Positions 11,701 through 21,409 of a stretch of 64,000 nucleotides of DNA are shown here, in pieces. The DNA lies in NCBI RefSeq assembly GCF_039555335.1, contig NC_092628.1, positions 67,225,292-67,289,291 of the forward strand, in the 5' to 3' direction. The notes below the pieces were generated by a model, which was not told the DNA's origin, searched no databases, and worked only from the letters and a program-made list of their open reading frames with translations. How positions within the stretch are numbered: the first letter of the stretch is position 1; every line of letters starts with the position of its first letter. A program made the translations under genes and the position numbers. The stretch is from Amphiura filiformis (taxonomy: Eukaryota; Echinodermata; Ophiuroidea; Amphilepidida; Amphiuridae).

Positions 11701-14700
11701 TCAATAAAGATTGAGAATTTTGGAAAATAAGAAAAGCTGTCGTATTATGGCTGTAACAAGGAAACTAAATACTGAATGAACAACTTATTACTCATTAATC
11801 AAATTTTATTGTTTTTTGTGTCATCAGATTACTCTGGTCTCTTGGATCGTGTAGTGAAGATCACGCATGTCAACGTGAGACAAAATAAATATTGGTAATT
11901 CATCATATGCTGATCAGTTCCGTGATGCTATGAATGTCAACGGTGGAGATGTAGAGAATGCAACCACAATAGACTATGTTATGCATTTCTTCACCTTTGG
12001 ATTCAAGGTAATTTGTTCTGTTTGGAAAACATCATCTATCAATGTATTAAAATGGAGAAGGCAGACACCGCCATGTTTTCAATTTTCAATAAATAGCCAG
12101 AAGTACACTATGTTGGTTACCATGGTTTCCCATAGGGTTATATATAGGACCAAGTTTTTGTTAAGTGAACCATGTACATCTTCATCTTTTCATTTGCTCT
12201 ATACTTTCATGTGTTGTCATCCTCAAGCAGGCCTGGCTCTCAAATTGCACACCCTAAGCACTGATCTGGAGCATGTGAAAGTACCAACCCTAATCACTGA
12301 CCTTCTTGTAACATTGACCAATCATATTTAGGCACCCTTTTTACTGATCTACCATAAAAAAGGAACCCTTTTCACTGACCTATCTTGAAGAAGAAATTTT
12401 TCACTGACCCGTTGTAAAAAGGAACCCTTTTCACTAACCTATAATGACCTATCATGAAGAAGGAACTCTTTCACTGACCCATTGTAAAAAGGAACCCTTT
12501 TCACTGACCTATAATGACCTATCATGAAGAAGGAAACTCTTTTACTGACCAGTTATAAAAAGGTACCCTTTTCACTGACCTTTCATAAAGAAGGAACTCT
12601 TTTCACTGAACTTTCATAAAAAGGAACCCTTTTCACTGACCTTTAATGACGTATCATAAAGAAGGAACTCTTTCGCTGACCTATCATAAAAAGCAACCCT
12701 TTTCACTTACCTATCATAAAAAGGAACTCTTTTCACTAACCTATCATAAAAAGGAACCCTTTTCACTGCCCTATCATAAAAAGGAACCCTTTTCACTAAC
12801 CTATCATAAAAAGGACCCTTTTCACTTACCTATCATAAAAATGAACCCTTTTCACTTACCTATCATAAAAATGAACTCTTTTCACTAACCTATCATAAAA
12901 AGGAACTCTTTTCACTAACCTATCATAAAAAGGAACCCTTTTCACTGCTCTATCATAAAAAGGAACCCTTTTCACTAACCTATCATAAAAAGGAACCCTT
13001 TTCACTTACCTATCATAAAAATGAACCCTTTTCACTGCCCTATCATAAAAAGCAACCCTTTTCACTCACCTATCATAAAAAGGAACTCTTTTCACTAACC
13101 TATCATAAAAAGGAACCCTTTTCAGCCCTATCATAAAAATGAACCCTTTTCACTGCCCTATCATAAAAAGGAACCCTTTTCACTAACCTATCATAAAAAG
13201 GAACCCTTTTCACTAACCTATCATAAAAAGGAACCCTTTTTACTGACCTATCATAAAAAGGAACCCTTTTCACTAACCTATCATAAAAAGAAACCTTTTC
13301 ACTGTCCTATCATAAAAAGGAACCCTTTTCACTGCACTGACATATCATAAAAAGGAACCCTTTTCACTGACCTATCATAAAAAGGAACCCTTTTCACTGA
13401 CCTATCATAAAGAAAAAACCCTTTTCACTGACCTAACATAAAAAGGAACCCTTTTCACTGACATATCATAAAAAGGAACCCTTTTCACTGACCTATCATA
13501 AAAAGGAACCCTTTTCACTGACCTATCATAAAGAAAAAACCCTTTTCACTGACCTAACATAAAAAGGAACCATTTTCACTGACCTATCATAAAGAAAAAA
13601 ATCCTTTTCACTGATTTATAATAAAAAGGAACCCTTTTCACTGACCTATCATAAAGAAAAAACCCTTTTCACTGACTTATAATAAAAAGGAACCCTTTTC
13701 ACTGACCTAACATAAAAAGGAACCATTTTCACTGACCTATCATAAAGAAAAAAATCCTTTTCACTGACTTATAATAAAAAGGAACCCTTTTCACTGACCT
13801 ATCATAAAGAAAAAACCCTTTTCACTAACCTATAATAAAAAGGAACCATTTTCACTGACCTATCATAAAGAAAAAAATCCTTTTCACTGACTTATAATAA
13901 AAAGGAACCCTTTTCACTGACCTATCATAAAGAAAAAACCCTTTTCACTGACTTATAATAAAAAGGAACCCTTTTCACTGACCTAACATAAAAAGGAACC
14001 ATTTTCACTGACCTATCATAAAGAAAAAAATCCTTTTCACTGACTTATAATAAAAAGGAACCCTTTTCACTGACCTATCATAAAGAAAAAACCCTTTTCA
14101 CTAACCTATAATAAAAGGAACCTTTTTCACTGACATATCATAAAGAGGTCAAAAGAGTTCATTTTTAAAGGTCTCATTAAATGGTTTTTAAAATAATTTA
14201 ACTGGTAAACTTGGCAGTCAGATTACAATAGATGAAGGAGATCATAGAAAATCACATTTTTGTCATGTGTGATAAAAAAACATTCAAGCTTTTAACTAAA
14301 CTACATTTTTTTTGTTTTCTCCATGTATCAGGTGATTTTTGCATGCATACCTCCACCATCATTCCTGAACTCTGGCGGTTGGATCACCTTTGTTGGAGCT
14401 TTGTGTTTTATTGCTATAGTAACAGCACTCATCAGTGATTTGGCATCCATCTTTGGGTGTTTGATTTCACTTCACCCAAGCATTGTGGCCATCACGTTTG
14501 TTGCTCTGGGAACCAGTTTACCAGATTTGTTTGCTAGTAAGACGGCTGCTACTAACGAGAGAACCGCAGATAACTCAATTGGAAATGTTACCGGCAGTAA
14601 TTCTGTCAATGTGTTCCTTGGGTTGGGTATGCCATGGCTCATTGCTGCTATCTACTGGAGAGTAAGGGTAAGTTGAAACAATATTGGAGCAGAGTTGTAT

Positions 14701-15546
14701 GAAACAACCAAAATTTAGGTCAAGCTAAGTCATTTGGCCTCATTTTTAACCCGAGTCAAAGATATCACTTGAGTCAGTTGTATCATTTTGCCTCGAGTCA
14801 CAATTCACTGGAAATCACTGTAGGCACAAAAACAGGCAAAGTTTGATGGCCAAATAGTGCCACAGAAGTGTTAGGAAAACAGTACAGATGTACACTGGAA
14901 GTGATGAAAATCACTGTGCACATAGCAGACAAACAAAACCAAATAGTTTGGTTGTTTGGTTTTTTCGTGTCTGTTTATATGCACAGTGGTTTTCATCACT
15001 GTTCTAGTGCACTTTTGTATTCCCATTGATCCTTGTTGTTTTGCAGGTTTAGCATTTCTGTGGGCCTTGGAGCCAGTATTTTTTGGCTATCGAACTTTGC
15101 CTACTTCTAATGCCTACATTTGCTGTTTTTGTCCCCCTGCATACTATCTAGTCTGTATTTTACTTGTTTCCCCACACCAAGTTGGTGTACCTTGCTCTTT
15201 TTCTTTCCTGTTGTTCATATTTTGTGTCCTGATCCGTTGGATTCACCATTACCCACTTTAACAAAATGCTAGTCTAACCTGCCATTTCTGTTTCTTATTG
15301 TTTCTACAGGATGATGAGTTCGTAGTACCAGCAGGTTCTCTTGCCTTCAGTGTTGCTGTATACACCATATGCGCCCTTGTCTGTGTAGCGGTACTTATGA
15401 CCAGGCGGTATCTCGCAGTCTTTGGCAAATCTGAATTGGGTGGACCCAAACTACCAAAAATTATCTCTGGATGTGTCCTGGCCTCCTTGTGGTTCGTCTA
15501 CGTCCTCTTGTCATCTCTGCAAGTTACTGGCACAATAGAAATTTAA
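5504..15546 (+). CDS. slc8a: Na+/Ca2+ exchanger, SLC8 (NCX/Calx) family; 3' part of gene in seven exons
   Basis: Plasma-membrane antiporter that exchanges external Na+ for internal Ca2+. Visible exons encode, in order: the regulatory-loop linker before CBD1, CBD1 (two exons), CBD2 (one exon), a short linker plus the start of the second membrane block, the alpha-2 repeat with GTSLPD and GNVTGSNSVNVFLGLG, and the last two helices to a stop at 15544-15546. Phases agree across junctions except inside two exons (10368-10705 and 11828-12007), where the homologous frame shifts. As in the invertebrate Calx proteins I recall, the long acidic linker found after CBD2 in mammalian NCX1 is absent. The first membrane block and alpha-1 repeat must lie upstream of the window. 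Family identity is secure; the paralogue is not determined. If the two shifts are real, this would be a damaged copy. Confidence 0.93.
5737..8071 (+). other. Exchanger intron with a palindromic MITE
   Basis: Begins GTACGT and ends TTTTGCATGCAG. It holds the hairpin MITE at 7651-7792. At 7040-7210 several scattered copies of CAGCAGTAGATAGCAAAT-like words appear, related to the core of the large minisatellites further right. Otherwise nothing is recognised. Confidence 0.7.
7651..7792. mobile_element. Short palindromic MITE, CTGGTTTCATACT...CTGCCGCTTGC ends
   Basis: The left arm CTGCCGCTTGCCGCT is matched by its reverse complement at the right end (AGCGGCAAGCGGCAG). CATACT/AGTATG lies outside these on both sides. 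A second, longer copy with the same ends is at 48102-48691, which shows that this is a family rather than a local palindrome. No clear target duplication. Confidence 0.7.
8072..8250 (+). CDS. slc8a: SLC8 exchanger exon: first half of CBD1
   Basis: Acceptor TTGCATGCAG, donor GTAAGT; phase 0 in, phase 2 out. It encodes the first Calx-beta strands, with VEFSAASCAVMENEGKVRID and an ERYG turn, matching the 'F...Y.V.E..G...V.R.G' pattern of Calx-beta domains. CBD1 is the high-affinity Ca2+ sensor of the exchanger loop. Confidence 0.92.
8525..8615. repeat. (AAT)n microsatellite with adjoining interspersed-repeat end
   Basis: About nine AAT units precede AGATTTATATAGCGCATC and, after a short gap, ATGCGCTTTACA. 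The TATATAGCGC...GCGCTTTACA pair forms an imperfect inverted repeat. The pattern is familiar from dispersed repeats of marine invertebrates; class not assigned. Confidence 0.6.
8925..9010 (-). mobile_element. Degenerate tRNA-derived SINE fragment
   Basis: On the minus strand a TAATCTAAGGGTTAGAG segment resembles a tRNA D-arm/A box. About 40 bases later, GGTCCTAGATTGAAGTCC resembles a T-arm/B box. Both deviate from consensus, so this is a decayed copy, not a functional tRNA. Confidence 0.4.
9058..9210 (-). mobile_element. tRNA-derived SINE, minus strand
   Basis: The minus strand has TAGCTCAGTGGTTAGAGC at about 9189-9206, a near-perfect tRNA A box, followed by a B-box-like GGGGATCGACGC at 9148-9159. 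Spacing fits an internal RNA polymerase III promoter. The downstream sequence is not tRNA-like, as expected of a SINE body. Confidence 0.62.
9674..9909 (+). CDS. slc8a: SLC8 exchanger exon: second half of CBD1
   Basis: Acceptor ATACATAG, donor GTAAGT; phase 2 in, phase 1 out. It encodes YETVDGTAEATSDYIA, VVFEPGETHKFIEI, VDDNEWEPDETFFVKL and VIIINDD. These are the DGTA...DY, F.PGE and DD..(E/P)DE.F strands typical of Calx-beta domains. The acidic residues (VDDN, PDE, NDD) correspond to the Ca2+-binding cluster of mammalian CBD1. Confidence 0.94.
9910..10367 (+). other. Exchanger intron, AT-rich
   Basis: Donor GTAAGT, acceptor TTTTCTATACAG. Repeated words such as TTTTGGCAAACATTTTC and TTTTGGCCAAAATT suggest decayed internal repetition. 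No gene or intact element. The acceptor is followed at once by another AG, giving two possible 3' splice sites 2 nt apart. Confidence 0.7.
10368..10705 (+). CDS. slc8a: SLC8 exchanger exon: CBD2, with an apparent 1-nt deletion near its start
   Basis: It encodes the second Calx-beta domain: VKESIGNAILPIVRNDGCDG, a YIGGTGTLVFEHGE turn, IPIIDDQEYEKDESF and VVTIINDD. Donor GTAAGG; leaves in phase 1. From the first AG the frame reads EPGIL, which fits the conserved start of Calx-beta domains. The rest of the domain is in the next frame, so one base appears to be missing, most simply a G near 10380 where TTGGAATTGG would restore continuity as a three-G run. Using the second AG (exon start 10370) keeps one frame but replaces the conserved first strand. 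A sequencing or assembly indel, a polymorphism or real damage are all possible. Confidence 0.87.
10706..11827 (+). other. Exchanger intron with a TTAA-flanked MITE
   Basis: Donor GTAAGG, acceptor TGTGTCATCAG. It contains the MITE at 10984-11338, whose left flank includes a directly duplicated 23-base segment ending TTATTAAAGGCCT. The remaining 480 bases show nothing recognisable. Confidence 0.7.
10984..11338. mobile_element. TTAA-flanked MITE, AGGCCTATTCAGTGAT ends
   Basis: The left end is TTAA followed by AGGCCTATTCAGTGAT and the right end ATCACTGAATAGGTCT followed by TTAA. The termini are inverted over about 16 bases with one mismatch, and the TTAA pair could be the target duplication. A TTAA target is typical of piggyBac-type elements; that assignment is inferred. 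No coding capacity. Confidence 0.65.
11828..12007 (+). CDS. slc8a: SLC8 exchanger exon: linker and start of second membrane block, with an apparent indel
   Basis: Acceptor CATCAG, donor GTAATT. The upstream part in phase reads DYSGLLDRVVKITHVNV. The downstream part reads DKINIGNSSYADQFRDAMNV then GGDVENATTIDYVMHFF and FGFK, matching the NCX segment before TM6. The two are in different frames; the join lies near 11876-11880 (GTGAGACAAAAT), where a stop appears in the downstream frame. Loss of one GA from a GAGAGA run, or one extra base, would explain it. Treating 11875-11917 as a 43-nt intron would also restore the frame but would delete the conserved IGNSSYADQ stretch. Confidence 0.85.
12008..14331 (+). 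other. Exchanger intron dominated by a minisatellite
   Basis: Donor GTAATT, acceptor TTCTCCATGTATCAG. About 80% of this intron is the tandem array at 12331-14147. The first 320 bases and the last 180 show no other element. Confidence 0.8.
12331..14147. repeat. Minisatellite, about 30-bp period, some 55-60 copies
   Basis: The unit is CTATCATAAAAAGGAACC plus CTTTTCACTRAC, 30 bases. The left part (to about 13310) is a fairly regular 30-mer array. The right part alternates variants (CATAAAGAAAAAACCC, TAATAAAAAGGAACCC, AACATAAAAAGGAACCA) in a repeating order, a higher-order structure of several units. Because 30 is divisible by three, long spurious frames (TYHKKEPFSL repeats) run through it. Confidence 0.93.
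14332..14667 (+). CDS. slc8a: SLC8 exchanger exon: alpha-2 repeat and flanking helices
   Basis: Phase 0 at both ends, 112 codons. It encodes a VIFACIPPP start (TM6), SDLASIFGC, the alpha-2 signature VALGTSLPDLFASK, GNVTGSNSVNVFLGLG and an IAAIYW end. In NCX1 and the archaeal homologue the PD acidic residue and the Asn/Ser positions of alpha-2 line the Na+/Ca2+ site; all are kept. Two donors lie 6 nt apart: GTAAGG after 14661 and GTAAGT after 14667. Length agreement with NCX1 favours the second, which includes two extra residues (VR). Confidence 0.95.
14668..15309 (+). other. Exchanger intron with a hairpin repeat
   Basis: Donor GTAAGT, acceptor TATTGTTTCTACAG. It contains the inverted repeat at 14890-15012. 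The T-rich 15020-15290 segment shows no known element. Confidence 0.7.
14890..15012. repeat. Hairpin-forming inverted repeat
   Basis: The left arm (GTACACTGGAAGTGATGAAA...CACTGTGCACAT...CAGACAAACAAAACCAAA) is matched by the reverse complement of the right arm with scattered mismatches. The arms are about 55 bases around a short A/T-rich loop. Likely a small fold-back MITE. Confidence 0.65.
15310..15546 (+). CDS. slc8a: SLC8 exchanger last coding exon
   Basis: Acceptor TGTTTCTACAG, phase 0; stop at 15544-15546. It encodes 78 residues: VPAGSLAFSVAVYTICALV (a helix), a basic turn RRYLAVFGKSELGGPK, then a final helix with LASLWFVYVLLSSLQ and a short tail ending TIEI. This matches the SLC8 C-terminus, including the ELGGP loop of NCX1. 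Confidence 0.94.
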   Translation, partial: DDEFVVPAGSLAFSVAVYTICALVCVAVLMTRRYLAVFGKSELGGPKLPKIISGCVLASLWFVYVLLSSLQVTGTIEI

Positions 15547-15685
15547 ATTTTACCCTATTTGTGACCAATATTAATGTTTAGTATATTAAGAAAATCAAAA
15601 TGGCTGCCAAGGACATTTCCATAATATTCCAATCATGGACTTTTCTAGTTGTGTCTTATGATATGCATCCAAAGAGGTTAGACCA

Positions 15686-15917
15686 GGGGTCCATTTCACT
15701 AAACTTTACGAAGCTTTGTAAGTCTCGAAATTGTTGGTAACTTACGACGAGTCGTAAGTTCCATTTCACTAAGCTTACTTACGAACGGTACCCTTCGTAA
15801 GTAATAGGAATTTACTACAGGGACCCTTTGTAAAGTTACATCTAGTATTGGGTGTTTGTAACTTTACAAATGATTACTTGAGTTACGAAGGGTTAAAGGT
15901 TTAGTGAAATGGACCCC
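15686..15917. mobile_element. MITE with GGGGTCCATTTCACTAAAC ends
   Basis: Left GGGGTCCATTTCACTAAAC is matched by right GTTTAGTGAAATGGACCCC with a single inserted base nearby. Internal words (TTACTTACGAACGG, CCTTCGTAAGTAA) are self-complementary, so the whole 232 bp can fold. Related-looking termini occur at 23342-23503 and 35327-35444. No coding capacity. Confidence 0.75.
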
Positions 15918-16860
15918 AGGGGACTTTACCATGTCTGTGTATCGCTCATGGAGGGTGAACTAACTTATCTTTCACATCATGCACCCATCAAACTTAAAAT
16001 TACTATAGACCACTTGACATCACTGTTTATCAACAAAGGAGAGGGACTCGTCTGTCGATATGCTTGAACGAGCTGCTACACTGTTCAATGGCTTTCTTGT
16101 ACTATATGAAATGTGGCGGGCGATTTAAAATGCATGTGCCCTTAGCAAACTACGATGCGTACGCACACTGCAGGGCAAAGAACAATGGGAACTGCCATAA
16201 TGCGCGCGCATACTGCCGGGCAATGACATCACAGGCCAAGTGGTCTATACCTGCTTGTTTACAATGAGCTGTGTGTAATGTATTGAGCCGATTAAGCACT
16301 TTGTGTAATATACACAGATCTCAAGATGCCAATTATTATTGTTCAATTTTGGGCACACTAGTTCGGTCCCCATGGATAATAATCCAATATGTTTGGTTTC
16401 TCATAACATTATGCACATGGCTATACAGAGCCTCTTGTATGGGTCACACATTCTAGACAGATGCTTTGTGTTGTGTATCAAAGTGCATCTAGAAGTTTTA
16501 TTGAAAGATTGTAATTTACCATCACCATCAATAAGAATATAGTAAACAAACTTATTCAAAAAACATGTGCAAATTCTTGTTGGTGGGGACAGCAAATTCC
16601 AATCTTGGAAATGATAGCAAGATTCCAGATGCAGAAGTAGAAGTGCGGCTTTGGGTTCACAAGAAACACATGCCAAAAACAAATGGCTTAGGATTGAGCC
16701 AGTAACATTAAAGTGAAGCCGATATGAGGCATATGTAATGCACTGTGTTAATCATCCCACCAATATGTGCAAGTTACACATACAGTTGCAACCAATCACA
16801 TGTTTGATTCTGAACACAGCACATTGCACACCTAGATCATGAACCTTTGGGTACCCTTGC

Positions 16861-17130
16861 TATAGGAAAATTGCTAATTTTGTGTTCATCATAGAACTCT
16901 GGGTACACATGCTATAGGAAAATTGCTAATTTTGTGTTCATCACGGAACTCTCGGTATGCCAGCATCTTCCCATGTATGGGGGCATACGGCACAGCAGTA
17001 ACATTTTCAGAACTGACCAATCGCGTTTGTGCAATACGTATTTGCATCTGCATCCTACACTGTATACACCACATGTATGCAGCGGTGGGAAAGTTCTACG
17101 ATGAACACTAAATTAACTAATTTTCCTATA
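16861..17130. mobile_element. Inverted-repeat element with a duplicated left end
   Basis: TATAGGAAAATTGCTAATTT... occurs at 16861 and again 52 bases later at 16913 as a direct duplication. It is present in inverted form at 17100-17130 (GATGAACACTAAATTAACTA...). The 16913-17130 portion resembles a small MITE whose left terminus was tandemly duplicated. Confidence 0.55.
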
Positions 17131-17836
17131 ATATGTTGCAAAATTGGCCAGCAATATTTGACCGCAGGGTTTGTATTTTAAGATAGTAAACTTTGTTAAA
17201 AGGCAGGGCTTCTTCGAATTAAGTGAGCTAACCAAAATGAATCTTAATATTTTAATGGAAATTTTTGGGAATGATAATATCACATGTGCTTGAGCAGTTT
17301 ATTGTAACAAAGATGCAACAGTGCATTGAGTACAGGACTGAAGTGAAGCTTCCAACTGCACATGGTGCTATCAGATATGTGCTTGTCTTTAAAGTCAATT
17401 TGAATATTTTACCCAACACTAGCCTAGAAAGTTGCCCTTTTACCAATTTTAGGATCAATAATATTATGAACACTATAATTGTATAATAGCATTATGAAAT
17501 ATTGTAACAGTGGGGCCAATCTGTTTTGCCAAGAGTCCATGTACTGTTTAAAAGCAGTGTTTTTTTAAATGAACTCTCTGTCTACGATCATAAGTAATGT
17601 AAGAAAAATGGCGCAATCTATTTTTGGTGGCAGAAGCCCATAAAATGACTAAAATAATAAAAATAAAAACTTTCATAATATTACACAGTAATCCAATACT
17701 ATAGCAGGACACTTACTTATCAAACTCATATTTGGTGTAAGGAAAACAAGTAAATAACTCAATTGCTTTTCTAGCCATGCTTGTAGGAAGAAATCACACA
17801 ACGTGCCATGTGCATTCATTTGCATAGTATGAAATA

Positions 17837-18007
17837 AGTTGAAATCCATACACCACCCTATGGAAGACATGATCTGAATTTCCCATACAGGGGGTGTAGA
17901 TTTCAAATGGAGTCGCCCATTCAGGTAACCCCATTCACACTCCATATGTGGAAGATTGAATTCATATCTTCCACAGGGGATGTATGGATTTGAACTAGAA
18001 TAGCCCA
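17837..18007. mobile_element. MITE, GTTGAAATCCATACA...TATTCYAGTT family, copy 1
   Basis: The left AGTTGAAATCCATACACC and right GATGTATGGATTTGAACT are inverted repeats. Internally, GGGTGTAGATTTCAAATGGAG and AGGTAACCCCATT form a second symmetric pair. The family recurs at 20293-20477 and, truncated, at 40145-40269. Confidence 0.75.
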
Positions 18008-20292
18008 TTAATTTTTCTTCACAATTCTTCAGCTTGTAGCAGGTAGAGCGCCAGAGCAGTATATTTTGGTGAAGTTATCTCAAAAGGTTTACTTTTTAGC
18101 ATGTTTTGTTCTATTTTAACTCCTTCGAATACACTTTTATATTCATTTTAAAATACAATATATGATATCTTAAAAATATCTTGTATTTTTAATAATTTTG
18201 GGGGGTAATTTGAATATGTCAACTGTGGTACCAATCACAGTTAATCAAGCCATGTCTTTAAAATTAGCTTTTAACAAATGAAGGTAAATTGATGCTATAT
18301 TACTAAAGAATTGTGAATTTGAATTGTCAATGGATAAATGAAAAACAATTGTACAAAGAAACTTTCTGTATATATATCAAAAATTTTGAAAATATAACAG
18401 TAGTTATTTTATTATTGCAAGTTGTATCACAAAAAGTATGGTACCTAGATATTTTTAGAATAATTCATAAAAATATGCAGGTATTTCTAGAATATTTCAC
18501 ATTATTAATAGCAAGACAACTGATGTTTGAGATCAATGTAGTTGTTACATTTTTCCGTTAATTTTTTTAAATATTTTTTTTAATGTTTTTCATCGTTATC
18601 ATCGTTATATTTAGGTAGATAGGATAATAATCTTTGTCAGTCCAAGTTGTCATCCTTGTACAGTCTAATATTCATGCTAGATAACTGAAATCATTATGAA
18701 TTATCAAAAGTAGAATTATATAATTGAAGAGGTGGTTATCTCTCTATCTGATCAGGTCAAAAGTTATTTATTGAGATTCTATATTATAATGAAAGCAACA
18801 TTGATTTTTAAATGTATTTATGTCTTGACACAATCAAGATTTTGTTAACATTCTAGCAGAGGATTGAATGGGCAATATCTGAAACATGAAGAGACACAAA
18901 ATTATGAATTTTAGGTTGTTATTCAAGATGGTCCTATATCATATTCTCTCCTCTCTGTTACAAGTGATGGGAGTTGGCATATGGGATATTTTAATTCAGG
19001 TTTATGGGGTGTTTTAGTTTTATCTTGGGGTGTGTATATCATCATTACATACATATATGTTACCAATTTCACTTTGGTCATTTTGTCGTCGAATGTGCCT
19101 TTTTCATGTGCATACCATGTATGAATGTATTTTAATTCTTTTAACATTTCAGTAAAAGGTGCTTCTTAAATATAAAACTAGGAAAGTCTGTTGGGCTTTT
19201 TAGCATCATTTTGCTCTTTTTATCAATTCTTTTGTAGTTTATATAAAACAATTAGTAATGTATAAAAAAATGTGTATGTTGTTTTTATATCAACATTTTG
19301 TGGATAAGTGGTAGAAATAATAAGAAATATATCACATCTTATAAGCAACATCAGTTTAATGTAATTGAATGATACAGTGAAGTGTGTATGTTCTGTATGT
19401 ACTAAAGTCAGGGCCTGAGTAAAATTACAGTTCTTAATCAAAGAGCACTGAGAGGCGCAGAATGCTGTTGTTTCTATATTATATTGACTGTTTGCGCATA
19501 TACCTGTAAATTTACATCATAACTTATATCATGCATAAGAGTGGAGCTATAAAGGCACATATTTCGCATGCAGGACATGAATTATGAGTACCCGCTGCCA
19601 ATCAAACCCATTGCTAGAATATGGGCATGTATGGCCAATGTGTTACAAGATGTGCATATGAAATTTAAAAAAAAGGGTTGTCTCTGCTTCTGTTAGCCAA
19701 AAACCCTAAGCACTATGCATTGTTTTTTAGTTGAAAAAGACAGAGGCGGATTTCTTTTTTTATGGCATTTTTTGCCCACCTTTTAATTTGCTTTGTTATT
19801 TGTTGCTGACGTTTTAAAAAAACCCTGTAAAAGCATGAAGAAAAAAAGAATGCACTGAAAATTTTAAAACCTATGTGCAGGGGAAGCAGAGACAAATATT
19901 TTGGGGGCCTACTTGTTAATAATGTCAATTATTGTACTTTGTGCAAAAGTCACACTGTGGATTTGTAATATGTATTATGTTGCTATTATTACATACACAA
20001 TCTGTGGATGAGTAAGTTCTGATGATCAAAAAAGTGAAACCTAACAATTCTTATTCATTAGCTTTAATTGCTCCACAAGTATTGTGCCAAATGTGATTGC
20101 TAACCCATTCACTAGTTGACTTCTGATGCAAATTTATAAACAAGAATCCAAAACTGGCTTTGGTTACTAGGCAACAATTTTGACTATGATACCATAGACT
20201 GTAGGGTCTATGATGATACAGATTCAAAAGAATAAACAGAACATTACACTCTTAATTGTGTCAGTTATGTCACCCATGTTGTATCAAACTAA

Positions 20293-20477
20293 TGGTCTAT
20301 TCCAGTTGAAATACATACATTCCCAATGTGAGAAATGACCTTAATCTTCCACACAGTGAGTGTGAATTCCAAATGGGGTTACCTGAATGAGCAACTCCAT
20401 TTGAAATCTACCCCCTTGTGTGGGAGATAGAGGTTGTGTCTTTCATAGGGGGTGTATGGATATCAACTAGAAGCCCA
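20293..20477. mobile_element. MITE, GTTGAAATCCATACA family, copy 2
   Basis: It starts TGGTCTATTCCAGTTGAAAT and ends TATGGATATCAACTAGAA, with the internal symmetric pair (CCAAATGGGGTTACCTGAA / CTCCATTTGAAATCTACCCC). More complete than copy 1 at the left end. Confidence 0.75.
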
Positions 20478-21409
20478 ATATAGATGTACCAACAACAATT
20501 ATCAAAATTATTATTTTTTTGCTATAAGGTTTACTCTTTAAGTATCTTAACTTTTTTATAACTATTTTGTACAAGTGTAATTCTTACTTGTTATTGTGAT
20601 TTACAATATGTTAAGCTGCATAGTCCAACAATAATTTGATATGTGTCTGAAATTCAGAATTTCTTTTTGTTTTATATGAAATTAATGTGTAATTCTATTG
20701 TTAAATTGTTACTTTATTTTATATATTTTAGGTTCCCTTATCATGGTTACACATATTATTAAGGGAAATGTTTTTAATTTTTGGCCGTTTTTGTGGTGGA
20801 AGTCAAGGAAAATATTATAATGTAAGAAATGTAATGAAGGCAACTGATTTCATCTACATTACATCTCATTTGTATCGTGATATTCCACTGTAATAAATCT
20901 AGGATCTAAACCTGTAGAAACACTGCAGGGTAGTCAAGTTTTGAGCCAAGCAAAGTGTGAGATTTGATTTCATTCAGGATTTCTGTCACTAAATTGCATT
21001 AAACATATTCTGCAATAAAAGAAGCATGAGATTTTACAAGCTTTTGGTCACAAAATATGACATTTTAGTCAAAGCATAAGATTTTGATGGCTAGGTGGAA
21101 AGTGGGAGAAAAAAATTGCTAGGCGTGCTGCTTGCACCCAATAATGCACATGAGACTACCCTGCCATTATGAGGCCGTTGTATTATATTTCATACGGTAG
21201 CTAAAAAGGTCATAGGTCAAGTAATGTGGTGAAACTCTGCCACATCTTACCAATTTCACATGAAAATTTAGTTATATATATTTTTTACCCTGTCAATGTA
21301 AGCATTCAATGATTATTGTTCCTGCCTTATTTTATGATGTACATATGCTGAACTCTGAAATGTTGTAGTTATTGTAGTAATATGTTAATATACAACAGTT
21401 CATAGCTCT

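Noticed and set aside
11875..11917. A 43-nt intron inside the exchanger exon (GTGAGA...GATCAG)
   Set aside because: It would restore the frame but remove the IGNSSYADQ stretch conserved in SLC8 proteins, and it is far shorter than the gene's other introns; an indel is simpler.
12646..12888. Open frame of repeated TYHKKEPFSL-type residues
   Set aside because: It is produced by a 30-bp minisatellite, whose period is a multiple of three; no start context, splice support or non-repeat part.
14956..15261. 101-codon plus-strand frame rich in Cys and Phe
   Set aside because: Lies wholly in an exchanger intron, overlaps a hairpin repeat and a T-rich tract, and resembles no known protein.
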